From Streptomyces sp. DvalAA-43 (GTDB lineage: Bacteria; Actinomycetota; Actinomycetes; Streptomycetales; Streptomycetaceae), in the NCBI RefSeq assembly GCF_900091725.1, contig NZ_FMBW01000071.1, positions 1 to 64,000 on the forward strand: a stretch of DNA of 64,000 nucleotides, in the 5' to 3' direction. This document shows, piece by piece, positions 37,791 through 45,591 of the stretch. Position numbers and translations under genes: made by a program. The notes under the pieces were generated by a model. The model had not been told where the DNA came from, did not search any database, and saw only the letters and a list, made by a program, of their open reading frames with translations. Within the stretch, counting starts at the first letter, position 1. Every line of letters starts with the position of its first letter.

Positions 37791-38977
37791 GTGGTGGCTC
37801 CGAAGGTCAGCGGGATGTTGTCGATGAGGCGGGTCGTGCCGACCCTCGCGGCGACGGCGAGGACCGCCTCTCCGGTGGTGCGGTCGTCGGGGATCTCGGT
37901 GAAGTCGGCCGGGTCCACGAGCGCCAGGTAGTCCAGGGCGAGCGGGGGCTGTCCGGCCGCCGCGTCGTCGAGGATCAGGAGCGCGGCGGCGCGTACCGCC
38001 GAGGGGCCGTCGACCGGGCGGGCCAGGGCCACCGCCTGGGTGTCGGCGGCGGCGCGGGCCTCGCCGAGCGCGGTGAGCGCGGCGGCCCGGCCGGTGGTGG
38101 CCGCGGTGGTCTGTGCGCGGGCGTGCAGCGCCTGCTGGGCGGCGAGCCGGTCGCGGGCGGCGAACAGGGCCCGGGACAGGGCGAGGGCGGTGTGCCGCTC
38201 CTCCGCGTCCAGGAAGCGGTTGCGGCTGGAGAGCGCGAGGCCGTCCGGCTCGCGGACCGTCTCCACGCCGACGATCTCCACCGGGAAGTTCAGATCGCGC
38301 ACCATGCGGCGGATCAGCGCCAGCTGCTGGGCGTCCTTCTGCCCGAAGAACGCGGCGTCGGGGCGGGTGAGGTGGAGGAGCTTGGCGACGACGGTGAGCA
38401 TGCCGTCGAAGTGCCCGGGGCGCGAGGCCCCCTCCAGCCGCTCGCCCATGGGGCCCGCGGAGATCCGGACCTGCGGCTCGCCGCCGGGGTAGACCTCGTC
38501 GACGGACGGCGCGAAGACCGCGTCCGCCCCGGCGGCGCCCGCCACGGCGAGGTCGGCGTCGAGCGTACGGGGGTAGCGCTCCAGGTCGGCGGCCTCGCCG
38601 AACTGGAGCGGGTTGACGAAGACGGTGACGACCACCTGGCCGCCGGGGCCCGCGGCCGCGCGGGCGGCGCGGATCAGGGTGGCGTGGCCCTCGTGCAGGG
38701 CGCCCATGGTCATGACGACGGCCCGCGCCCCCCTGAGCGGGGCGAACGCGCCGAGCTCGGCCGCGGTACGGAGCAGGGTGGCCGCGGGGCTGTGGGGCAT
38801 CCGCGGCGCGTCGGGGTCGGTCGTGCCGGGTGTGCTGGCTGTGCTGGCTGTGCTGGCTGTGCTGGCTGTGCCCGTCGTGCCAGCTGTGCCGGTCGAGTCG
38901 ATCGTGTCGGCTGTGCGGGTCGTTTCGGGTGTGCCGGTTGCACCGGTCGATCCGGTTGCGCCGGTCGTGTCGGTCAT
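37787..38977 (-). CDS. panC: pantothenate synthetase with a Thr/Gly/Ala-rich N-terminal extension
   Basis: 396 residues in this reading. Joins pantoate and beta-alanine using ATP. Core motifs: VMTMGALHEGHATLIRAAR (HxGH site), VFVNPLQFGEAADLERYP, FGQKDAQQLALIRRMVRDL and LALSSRNRFLDAEER. The ATG at 38977 overlaps the preceding gene as ATGA, which supports it. It adds ~60 residues made mostly of Thr, Gly, Ala and Ser (TGTASTASTASTAST), arising from a 9-bp DNA repeat. An alternative ATG at 38800 (MPHSPAATL) would give a normal-sized protein. Confidence 0.93.
   Translation of the reverse strand: MTDTTGATGSTGATGTPETTRTADTIDSTGTAGTTGTASTASTASTASTPGTTDPDAPRMPHSPAATLLRTAAELGAFAPLRGARAVVMTMGALHEGHATLIRAARAAAGPGGQVVVTVFVNPLQFGEAADLERYPRTLDADLAVAGAAGADAVFAPSVDEVYPGGEPQVRISAGPMGERLEGASRPGHFDGMLTVVAKLLHLTRPDAAFFGQKDAQQLALIRRMVRDLNFPVEIVGVETVREPDGLALSSRNRFLDAEERHTALALSRALFAARDRLAAQQALHARAQTTAATTGRAAALTALGEARAAADTQAVALARPVDGPSAVRAAALLILDDAAAGQPPLALDYLALVDPADFTEIPDDRTTGEAVLAVAARVGTTRLIDNIPLTFGATT
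38832..38877. repeat. 9-bp tandem repeat within panC
   Basis: The unit GTGCTGGCT occurs about four times in a row (encoding Thr-Ala-Ser repeats on the minus strand) and is flanked by diverged relatives over 38817-38965. Repeat length is a multiple of three, so copy-number change keeps the panC frame. Confidence 0.85.
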
Positions 38978-39930
38978 CGGGGCTCCTGTGATCCGGTGCC
39001 GCTCGTACCGCCGGTGCCCGTGCCGTCGGCCAGGACCCCGAGCAGGTCCTCGGCCAGTTCCGGCTTGAGCATGCCGTGGGCGAGGGCGCGGTCGGCGGTG
39101 GCGCGGGCCATCGCGAGGTAACCGGCCACGGTCTGCGGGGCGTGCCTGCGCAGCTCGCCGATGTGCGCGGCGACCGTACCGGCGTCGCCGCGGGCCACCG
39201 GGCCGGTGAGCGCGGCGTCCCCGGAGCGCAGGGCGTTGTCGAGCGCGGCGCCGAGGAGGGGGCCGAGCATCCGGTCGGGGGCGGCGACCCCGGCCGTGCG
39301 CAGCAGCTCCATCGACTGGGCGACCAGGGTGACCAGGTGGTTCGCGCCGAGGGCGAGTGCCGCGTGGTAGAGCGGGCGGGACTCCTCCGCGATCCATTCG
39401 GGCTCGCCGCCCATCTCGATGACCAGCGCCTCGGCGGCGAGCCGCAGCTCCTCGGGGGCGGTCACGCCGAACGAACAGCCTGCCAGCCGCTGGACGTCGA
39501 CCGTGGTGCCGGTGAACGTCATCGCCGGGTGCAGGGCGAGCGGCAGGGCGCCGGCCCGCAGCGCCGGGTCCAGGACCTTCGTCCCGTACCGCCCGGAGGT
39601 GTGGACGATCAGCTGTCCCGGCCGCACCGCGCCGGTCTCGGCGAGGCCCTCGACCAGGCCGGGCAGGGTGTCGTCGGGGACGGTCAGGAGCACCAGCTCG
39701 GCGCGCGCGAGGACCTCTGCGGGCTCCACCAGCGGTACGCCGGGCAGCAGGGCGGCCGCCCTGCGCACGGATGCGTCGGAGACGCCCGACACGGCGACCG
39801 GACGGTGCCCGGCGAGCTGGAGGGACGCCGCGAGAGCGGGGCCGACACGGCCCGCGCCCACGACGCCGACCGTGAGGCGGGCGGGGCGGTCCCTCGCGTC
39901 GAGGGAATCATGGGGGGCTGTTGCGTTCAC
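38974..39930 (-). CDS. Rossmann-fold/DUF2520 oxidoreductase, candidate ketopantoate reductase (PanG-like)
   Basis: 318 residues from GTG at 39930 (GGAAGG upstream). N-terminal NAD(P)-binding motif VGVVGAGRVGPALAASLQLAGH; the C-terminal helical DUF2520 domain includes ALHPAMTFTGT and YHAALALGANHLVTLVAQS. Proteins of this type were shown to be an alternative ketopantoate reductase (PanG) in Francisella and others. Here the gene overlaps panC by four bases, which supports that role by context; direct proof is lacking. It is the first gene of the panG-panC-nadB-nadC-coaX operon. Confidence 0.85.
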   Translation of the reverse strand: MNATAPHDSLDARDRPARLTVGVVGAGRVGPALAASLQLAGHRPVAVSGVSDASVRRAAALLPGVPLVEPAEVLARAELVLLTVPDDTLPGLVEGLAETGAVRPGQLIVHTSGRYGTKVLDPALRAGALPLALHPAMTFTGTTVDVQRLAGCSFGVTAPEELRLAAEALVIEMGGEPEWIAEESRPLYHAALALGANHLVTLVAQSMELLRTAGVAAPDRMLGPLLGAALDNALRSGDAALTGPVARGDAGTVAAHIGELRRHAPQTVAGYLAMARATADRALAHGMLKPELAEDLLGVLADGTGTGGTSGTGSQEPR

Positions 39931-40053
39931 GCGGCGATGGCCTTCCGTTCCAGTCCGCGGGGGGTACCGGACGATTTCTCTGCATGCTACGCCAGCGTTT
40001 CGCCCGGACTCCCGGCCGTCCACAGCCTGTGGGAAAACTCCGGGCGTCGGCAC

Positions 40054-40164
40054 GGTCCGGAGCCGGGACGGTCCGGGGAACCATGCGGTCCGGAGCCGGG
40101 ACGGCCCGGAAAACCATGCGGGCCCGAGCCGGGACGACCCGGAAAACCATGCGGGCCCGAGCCG
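40054..40164. repeat. 33-bp minisatellite, three full copies plus a third of a copy
   Basis: Units at 40054-40086, 40087-40119, 40120-40152 and a partial at 40153-40164. Each unit opens GGTCCGGAGCCGGGACGG or a close variant and ends AACCATGC. Copies 2 and 3 share GGAAAACCATGC. It lies in the 256-base gap between two divergent genes (starts 39930 and 40187), so it sits where promoters are expected. Confidence 0.88.
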
Positions 40165-40186
40165 CCCGCCGCGCGATGATCGTCAC

Positions 40187-41389
40187 ATGACAGACACCAC
40201 CACAGGCACGGACGAGCGGGCGCGGGACGCGGACGGGACGGCCGGGCCCCAGTCGCCCGAGGAGGCGCAGCGGCTGCGCAGGATCAACGCCTGGCACGCG
40301 GCCGAACGGGTCCTGATCAGGCCGCCGATGAACCTCTCGCTCCGGGAGCGGCTGGCCGCCCTGACGGCCGGGGCCGGTGCCGTCACCGATCTCGACCGCC
40401 CCGCGGACATCTACGGCGACGGCGTCGTCGCCGAGCTGGAGGAGCGGATCGCGGGCCTGCTGGGCATGGAGGCCGCCGCGTTCTTCCCGACCGGGACGAT
40501 GGCGCAGCAGGTCGCGCTGCGGTGCTGGGCCGGGCGGACCGGCAACGCCACCGTGGCGCTGCACCCCCTCGCCCACCCCGAGTTGCACGAGCGGGGCGCG
40601 CTGGGGGCGGTGAGCGGGCTGCGTACCGTCCATCCGGCGCACGAACCCCGGCTGCCGACGGCGCAGGAGATCCGCGACTTCGACGAGCCGTTCGGCACGC
40701 TGATGCTGGAACTTCCCTTGCGCGACGCCGGTTTCGTCCTGCCGACGTGGGAGGAGCTGGAGGCCGTGGTGGCGGCCGCGCGGGAACGCGATGCGGTGGT
40801 GCACATCGACGGCGCGCGGCTGTGGGAGTGCGCCCCCCACTTCGGGCGGGAGCTGCCGGAGATCGCGGCGCTCGCGGACAGCGTGTACGTGTCGTTCTAC
40901 AAGACCGTGGGCGGGATCTCGGGGGCCGCGCTGGCCGGTCCCGCCTCACTGATCGAGGAGGCCCGCACCTGGCGCCACCGGTACGGGGGACAGGTCTTCC
41001 AGCAGTTCCCGGCGGCGCTCGCCGCCCTGATCGGCCTCGATCAGGAGCTGCCGCTGCTCCCGTCGTACGTGGCGCAGGCGAAGGTGGTGGCGCAGGCGAT
41101 GGCCGAGGGCTTCGCGGCGGCCGGTGCCGGGTGGTTCCGGGTGCATCCGGAGCCGCCGCACACGCACCAGTTCCAGGTGTGGCTGCCGTACGGACCGGAT
41201 GCCCTGACGGAGGCGGCGGTGCGGCAGGCGGAGGAGACGGGCGTCTCCCTCTTCCGCAAGTGGTACCCCGCGGCAGCCGGACCGCCCGGGGTGTCGTTCA
41301 CCGAGGTGACGGTGGGGCTCGAAGGGCTGGAGTGGACCGCCGAGGACGTACGGGACGCCGTACGGGGGTTCGTGGAGCGGCTGGGCTAG
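40187..41389 (+). CDS. PLP-dependent threonine-aldolase-family enzyme (beta-eliminating lyase fold)
   Basis: 400 residues, longer than typical low-specificity threonine aldolase (~340). Fold-type I PLP signatures: GDGVVAELEERIAGLLGMEAAAFFPTGTMAQQ, HPLAHPELHE, HIDGARLWE with the PLP-binding aspartate, and SVYVSFYKTVGG holding the Schiff-base lysine. Cleaves beta-hydroxy amino acids such as allo-threonine to glycine and an aldehyde, or a related reaction. The N-terminal ~40 residues are a charged extension. ATG at 40187; the ribosome site is weak. Its stop overlaps the end of the convergent 41386 gene. Confidence 0.85.
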   Translation: MTDTTTGTDERARDADGTAGPQSPEEAQRLRRINAWHAAERVLIRPPMNLSLRERLAALTAGAGAVTDLDRPADIYGDGVVAELEERIAGLLGMEAAAFFPTGTMAQQVALRCWAGRTGNATVALHPLAHPELHERGALGAVSGLRTVHPAHEPRLPTAQEIRDFDEPFGTLMLELPLRDAGFVLPTWEELEAVVAAARERDAVVHIDGARLWECAPHFGRELPEIAALADSVYVSFYKTVGGISGAALAGPASLIEEARTWRHRYGGQVFQQFPAALAALIGLDQELPLLPSYVAQAKVVAQAMAEGFAAAGAGWFRVHPEPPHTHQFQVWLPYGPDALTEAAVRQAEETGVSLFRKWYPAAAGPPGVSFTEVTVGLEGLEWTAEDVRDAVRGFVERLG

Positions 41390-41661
41390 CAGGAACCCAC
41401 GGTTCCCCCCGACTCCCCGGTTCGCCCGGTGCCGCGGCTCCGGGCGAACCGGGACCGCAGCGCCGCCCGCCACCGGCCCGACAGCAGCGCCGACCGCCGG
41501 CGGCCGCGTGCCGGGCGGCCCGCGATCACCGCGTCGAAGCGGCGCCGGTCGCGCACCTCGCGCACCACGTCCCAGTCGTGCCGGCCCGGCAGCGGCGGCG
41601 GCAGTTCGCCCCGCTGGGCCGAGCGGTAGCTGTCGATCATGTGCTGCTGAAAGGCGTCCAT
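41386..41661 (-). CDS. small basic protein of unknown function
   Basis: 91 residues. The N-terminus MDAFQQHMIDSYRSAQRGE is followed by a proline stretch and an acidic-basic helix (DWDVVREVRDRRRFDAVIAG). The rest is arginine-rich (RRRSALLSGRWRAALRSRFARSRG), suggesting nucleic-acid or membrane-surface contact. No recognised domain. Convergent with, and overlapping by four bases, the aldolase-like gene. Coding composition is host-like, but a short arginine-rich frame in a GC-rich genome is weak evidence by itself. Confidence 0.5.
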   Translation of the reverse strand: MDAFQQHMIDSYRSAQRGELPPPLPGRHDWDVVREVRDRRRFDAVIAGRPARGRRRSALLSGRWRAALRSRFARSRGTGRTGESGGTVGSC

Positions 41662-41702
41662 GGCCTCAGCGTGGGCCGGTCCCGGCCCGTCCGGCCCGCC
41701 GA

Positions 41703-41719
41703 TTGACGACCACCGTCAA
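41703..41719. promoter_or_regulatory. inverted repeat TTGACG-N5-CGTCAA, ArsR-type operator candidate
   Basis: Perfect 6-base arms with a 5-base spacer, in the gap between the small basic protein gene and the ArsR-type regulator gene. Symmetric sites of about this size are usual for ArsR-family regulators, and autoregulation is common. Confidence 0.5.
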
Positions 41720-41766
41720 ATGGCGCGGTGACGCGCGCGGGCACCCCGCACTATGGAGGGGTGAGC

Positions 41767-42867
41767 GTGCACATCGACATCGCCGGGCTGACCCCCGACC
41801 GCATCGTCTTCGAGACCTCCCCCCTCGCCGAGCTGGGGCTGGCCCTGCACGCCCTCTCCGAGCCGGGGCACCACCCCGGCCTGCACGGCTGGGCGACGGC
41901 GACCTCCAGCGCACTGGACCCGGACCTCGCCGACCGGCTGCACGAGGCCGACTTCCTGTGGCGCCACACGTTCTCGGACGTCTTCATGCCGTTCGCCGGT
42001 GTCCGCGGCGGCAACGGCCGGACCGGCGCGAACCTCGCCGAGGACCTCGACATCCTCGACCGGCTGGACGACGAGCGGTTCGTCGCCGCCGCCCTGGAGT
42101 TCACCTGCACCAGCCTGTACGGGGTCGGCGCGCCCTCCCCGCTCAGCGACCCGACGATGCACGCCCGCGCCCTGGACATGGCGGCGGCGCGCGGCCCCCG
42201 GCAGGTGGAGTTCGCCCAGCAGCTGCTGGCCGATCCGGCGCCGCTGCGCGGCTGGGTGCGGCGCCTGTTCGAGGACTGCGACCGGGCGTTCTTCGCGGAC
42301 ACCTGGCGCCGGGTCCAGGTCCAGCTGGTCGCCGACGCCCGGCACAAGACCGATCTGCTGCGGCGCAAGGGGATCGGCGAGGCGATGGGCGCGGTGTCCA
42401 CGGCGCTGACCGTCGACGAGGCCGAAACCCTGATCAGCGCCGACAAGCTGAGCGAGGGCCGTACCAGCGCCACCGGCTCCGGGCTCACCCTCATCCCGTC
42501 CACCTTCGGCTGGCCGCACCTCAACCTGCTGCACGCGGCGGGCTGGCGCCCGGTGATCCACTACCCGGTGCACCAGCCGGAGCTGCCCTCCCCCGCCTCC
42601 GTGGAACTGCTCCAGCTGCGCATGGAGGCGCTGGCCCACCCGATGCGGATGCGCCTCTGCCGCCACCTCGCCCGTTCCCCGCACACGACCGGTCAGCTCG
42701 CCGATACGCACGGCATCACGGCGCCCGAGGTCTCCCGCCATCTCGCGGTACTCAAGAAGGCGGGCCTGGTCACCACCCGGCGGCGCGGCCGGTACGTGCT
42801 GCACCAGCTGGACCTGACCTCGGTGGCCCGGCTCGGCAGCGACTTCCTGGAGGGCATCCTGCGCTGA
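41767..42867 (+). CDS. ArsR-type winged-helix regulator with a large N-terminal domain (DUF5937-like)
   Basis: 366 residues. The N-terminal ~270 residues (starting HIDIAGLTPDRIVFETSPLAEL) are a conserved alpha-helical sensor-like domain typical of actinomycete DUF5937 regulators. The C-terminus is an ArsR helix-turn-helix: EALAHPMRMRLCRHLARS, then TTGQLADTHGITAPEVSRHLAVLKKAGLV and TRRRGRYVLHQLD. GTG at 41767 is preferred over 41761 because GGAGGG at 41755-41760 is then correctly spaced. No metal-binding cysteines of classical ArsR are present, so the ligand is something else. Confidence 0.82.
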   Translation: MHIDIAGLTPDRIVFETSPLAELGLALHALSEPGHHPGLHGWATATSSALDPDLADRLHEADFLWRHTFSDVFMPFAGVRGGNGRTGANLAEDLDILDRLDDERFVAAALEFTCTSLYGVGAPSPLSDPTMHARALDMAAARGPRQVEFAQQLLADPAPLRGWVRRLFEDCDRAFFADTWRRVQVQLVADARHKTDLLRRKGIGEAMGAVSTALTVDEAETLISADKLSEGRTSATGSGLTLIPSTFGWPHLNLLHAAGWRPVIHYPVHQPELPSPASVELLQLRMEALAHPMRMRLCRHLARSPHTTGQLADTHGITAPEVSRHLAVLKKAGLVTTRRRGRYVLHQLDLTSVARLGSDFLEGILR

Positions 42868-42922
42868 GCGAAGGCGCCCCGGGCCGGGCCGGGCCCCCAG
42901 CCCGCCCCGGCTCGGTCCCGGC

Positions 42923-43531
42923 TCAGTCGAAGCGGATGTGCCTGACGCCCGTCCAGACCCGCCGTACCCGGTGCCGCAGCGCACCGTCCGTGTCCGGCAG
43001 GAGGGTCAGCCCCGCCGATCCGGCGATCCGGTCGGCGACCTGCGGGACCGTCAGCCGGTCGGTGGCCAGATGCTCGGCGAACTCCGGCTCCACGAGCCGT
43101 TCGAGGCAGTGGTCCAGCTTCCGTACGGCGAAGCTCTCCCGCTTCAGCCCGCGCCCCAGCCCGCGTTCGCTCAGCCGGCGCAGCACCGTGGCCCGCTCGG
43201 CGAGCAGCGCGACATGGTGCACGGTGTGCCCGTCCTCGCGCAGCCGCCCGACGATCTCGGTGAAGTAGCCGGGGTCGACGAGCGTCATCGGCGCGATCAC
43301 CGGCCCCGGGTGCCCCCGCGACGCCACCCCCAGCACCTCGCGCACGCCGTCGCGCCAGGCCTTCAGGTCCTGGAAGTCGCCGCGCAGGGCGGGCGGCAGC
43401 GTCCGGTTCAGCCCGAACCCGACGCGCTCGGGGTCGCAGACCACGCTGCCGGGCAGCCGACGCCGGAGCTCGTACGCCGTCTGCGTCTTGCCGACGCCGA
43501 ACGGGCCGTTGATCCAGATCAGCGGTCCCAT
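42923..43531 (-). CDS. TmrB-like ATP-binding protein
   Basis: 202 residues. P-loop GPFGVGKT at 9-16 (INGPFGVGKTQTAYELRRRL). PMTLVDPGYFTEIVGRLREDGHTVHHVAL and the C-terminal LPDTDGALRHRVRR...HIRF closely follow the layout of Bacillus subtilis TmrB, the ATP-binding tunicamycin-resistance protein. Conserved start-to-end similarity suggests the same family. Whether it gives resistance or has a kinase-like activity is unknown. It lies 3 bases upstream of the convergent-sense end of the LuxR regulator and on its strand. Confidence 0.75.
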   Translation of the reverse strand: MGPLIWINGPFGVGKTQTAYELRRRLPGSVVCDPERVGFGLNRTLPPALRGDFQDLKAWRDGVREVLGVASRGHPGPVIAPMTLVDPGYFTEIVGRLREDGHTVHHVALLAERATVLRRLSERGLGRGLKRESFAVRKLDHCLERLVEPEFAEHLATDRLTVPQVADRIAGSAGLTLLPDTDGALRHRVRRVWTGVRHIRFD

Positions 43532-43534
43532 CGG

Positions 43535-44209
43535 TCAGACCGCCCCGCCACCGGCCCGGACCAGCCCCGTCTCGTACGCGAGGACCACGACCTGCACCCG
43601 GTCGCGCAGGCTCAGCTTGGTGAGAATGCGGCCCACGTGCGTCTTCACGGTCGCCTCGGAGAGCACCAGGCGGGCCGCGATCTCGCCGTTCGACAGGCCC
43701 TGGGCGACCAGCAGCATCACCTCGCGTTCGCGTTCGGTGAGCTTGGCGATGTCCTTGTGCTGCGGCTCGCCGGTGCCGCTCGGCAGCATCGGGGAGAAGC
43801 GGTCGAGCAGCCGACGGGTGGTGGACGGGGCGACGACGGCGTCGCCGCTGTGCACGGAGCGGATGGCGGCGAGCAGCTCGGCGGGCGGCACGTCCTTGAG
43901 CATGAAGCCGCTGGCCCCGGCCTTCAGCCCGGAGAAGGCGTACTCGTCGAGGTCGAACGTGGTCAGGATGAGCACCTTGGGCGCGTCCGGCTGCGCGCAG
44001 ATGCGCCGGGTGGCCTCGACCCCGTCCAGCCTCGGCATCCGTACGTCCATCAGCACCACGTCGACGGCGGTGGAACGGAGGGTCTCGATCGCCTCGGCGC
44101 CGTCACCGGCCTCGGCCACGACCTCCATGTCCGGCTGGGCGGCGAGCACCATCCGGAAGCCGGTGCGCAGCAGCACCTGGTCGTCGACGAGCATCACGCG
44201 GATCGCCAT
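43535..44209 (-). CDS. LuxR/NarL-family response regulator
   Basis: 224 residues. Receiver domain with Asp55 (VVLMDVRMP), acidic pair DD9-10 and the conserved Lys (FMLKDVPP). A LuxR helix-turn-helix follows (LTEREREVMLLVAQGLSNGEIAARLVLSEATVKTHVGRI, in two pieces). ATG at 44209 has AGGACCCC upstream. Cognate kinase is the gene at 44293, which precedes it on the same strand; a 17-bp triple repeat lies between them. Confidence 0.92.
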   Translation of the reverse strand: MAIRVMLVDDQVLLRTGFRMVLAAQPDMEVVAEAGDGAEAIETLRSTAVDVVLMDVRMPRLDGVEATRRICAQPDAPKVLILTTFDLDEYAFSGLKAGASGFMLKDVPPAELLAAIRSVHSGDAVVAPSTTRRLLDRFSPMLPSGTGEPQHKDIAKLTEREREVMLLVAQGLSNGEIAARLVLSEATVKTHVGRILTKLSLRDRVQVVVLAYETGLVRAGGGAV

Positions 44210-44232
44210 GAGGGGTCCTGTCTCCTGTCCGA

Positions 44233-44283
44233 AACATCTGGTGGGCCGAAGCATCCAATGGGCTGGAACATCTGGTGGGCGGG
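44233..44283. repeat. 17-bp tandem repeat between kinase and regulator
   Basis: Three imperfect copies of a unit like AACATCTGGTGGGCCG start at 44233, 44250 and 44267. The outer two are nearly identical and the middle one (CATCCAATGGGC) is diverged. It fills most of the 83-base gap between the histidine kinase stop and the regulator start. Confidence 0.7.
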
Positions 44284-44292
44284 TTCGAGCGG

Positions 44293-45495
44293 CTAGTGGG
44301 CGGGCTTGAGCGGCAGCAGCGCGCTGATCCGGAAGCCGCCGCCGGGACGCGGCCCGGCGTCCAGCGTGCCGCCGACCATGCCGACGCGCTCGCGCATGCC
44401 GATCATCCCGTGGCCCGCGCCGTCGGCGCCGCCGTCCTCGTACAGTTCGTGCGCGGCGCCCCGCCCGTCGTCCTCGACCAGCAGTCCGAGCCCGTCGTCG
44501 AAGTAGACCAGACGCACACTGGCCCCCGCGTCCGGACCGCCGTGCTTGCGGGTGTTGGTCAGGGCCTCCTGCACGATGCGGTACGCGGTCAGCTCGACCC
44601 CGCTGGGCAGCGATCGCGGGGTTCCCTCGATCTTGAAGTCGACGGCCAGACCGGTCTGCCTGACCTGCTCGATCAGGTCCTCGATCTGGCCCACATCGGG
44701 CTGCGGGACGTACTCCCCGCTCTCCTGCGCGTCGCCCGTGCGCAGCACCCCGAGCAGCCGGCGCATCTCGGCGAGCGCCTGCCGACCGGTGCTGGAGATG
44801 GTCTCCAGGGCCTGCTTGGCCTGGTCGGGTGCCGCGTCCATGACGTACGCCGCGCCATCGGCCTGCACCACCATCACCGACACGTTGTGCGCGACGACGT
44901 CGTGGAGCTCACGGGCGATACGGGCCCGCTCGGCCGCCACCGCGACCTTCGACTGCGCCTCGCGCTCCCGCTCCAGCCGGGCGGCCCGCTCCTCCAGCTG
45001 GCTGAAGTAGGCGCGCCTGGTCCGCATCGAGTCGCCGAGCACCCAGGCGAGCACGAACGGCACGGTGAGCACGACGACGATGAAGATCTCCTCGGCCCAG
45101 CCGGTCCGCGGCGCCTCCCCCGGCCAGCGCAGCTTGGACAGGCCCGCCGCGCACAGGCTGCAGACCAGCGCGAGCCGGGACGCCCAGCGCTCCCCGACGG
45201 TGGCCACGGTGAAGACGATCACCAGCAGGGCGAAGTTCATGACGCCGGGCCCCACCCCGGTGCCCAGCTGCGCCACCCCCATCGCGATGGCGAGCAGCAG
45301 CATCTTCTCCGGCGCCCGTCGGCGCAGCGCCACGACGAGGCAGAGGCCGAGGACGATCGGAACGCCGGCGACGCGCTCCAGCCCGCCCTTCGGGAAACTC
45401 GCCATGGACACGCCGGAGAGCCCGAGGAGGACGACGGCCCAGAAGCTGTCGACGCCCGTCGGGTGTCTGCGGAGGAAGTCGTAGAGGCGCTGCAC
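44293..45495 (-). CDS. membrane sensor histidine kinase (HisKA_3 type)
   Basis: 400 residues. Four to six membrane segments in the first 155 residues (AVVLLGLSGVSMASF, VPIVLGLCLVVAL, MLLLAIAMGVAQLGTG, FALLVIVFTVATV, IFIVVVLTVPFVLAWVLG). A coiled coil and the dimerisation box with His198 (ARIARELHDVVAHNVSVMV) follow, then ATPase motifs EALTNTRKHG, LLVEDDGRGA and GHGMIGMRERV. Pairs with the response regulator downstream. GTG at 45495 with a TACGCT box a few bases upstream and no ribosome site. No known sensor domain, so the stimulus is open. Confidence 0.92.
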   Translation of the reverse strand: MQRLYDFLRRHPTGVDSFWAVVLLGLSGVSMASFPKGGLERVAGVPIVLGLCLVVALRRRAPEKMLLLAIAMGVAQLGTGVGPGVMNFALLVIVFTVATVGERWASRLALVCSLCAAGLSKLRWPGEAPRTGWAEEIFIVVVLTVPFVLAWVLGDSMRTRRAYFSQLEERAARLEREREAQSKVAVAAERARIARELHDVVAHNVSVMVVQADGAAYVMDAAPDQAKQALETISSTGRQALAEMRRLLGVLRTGDAQESGEYVPQPDVGQIEDLIEQVRQTGLAVDFKIEGTPRSLPSGVELTAYRIVQEALTNTRKHGGPDAGASVRLVYFDDGLGLLVEDDGRGAAHELYEDGGADGAGHGMIGMRERVGMVGGTLDAGPRPGGGFRISALLPLKPAH

Positions 45496-45591
45496 GTGAC
45501 CCAGCGTAGGGACAGGCGAGGGGCGGACGGGTCAGCCGAAGGGCCGATCCGGCTTCAGGGACCGTACTCCCCAAGGTGGAGACTTGGACAC

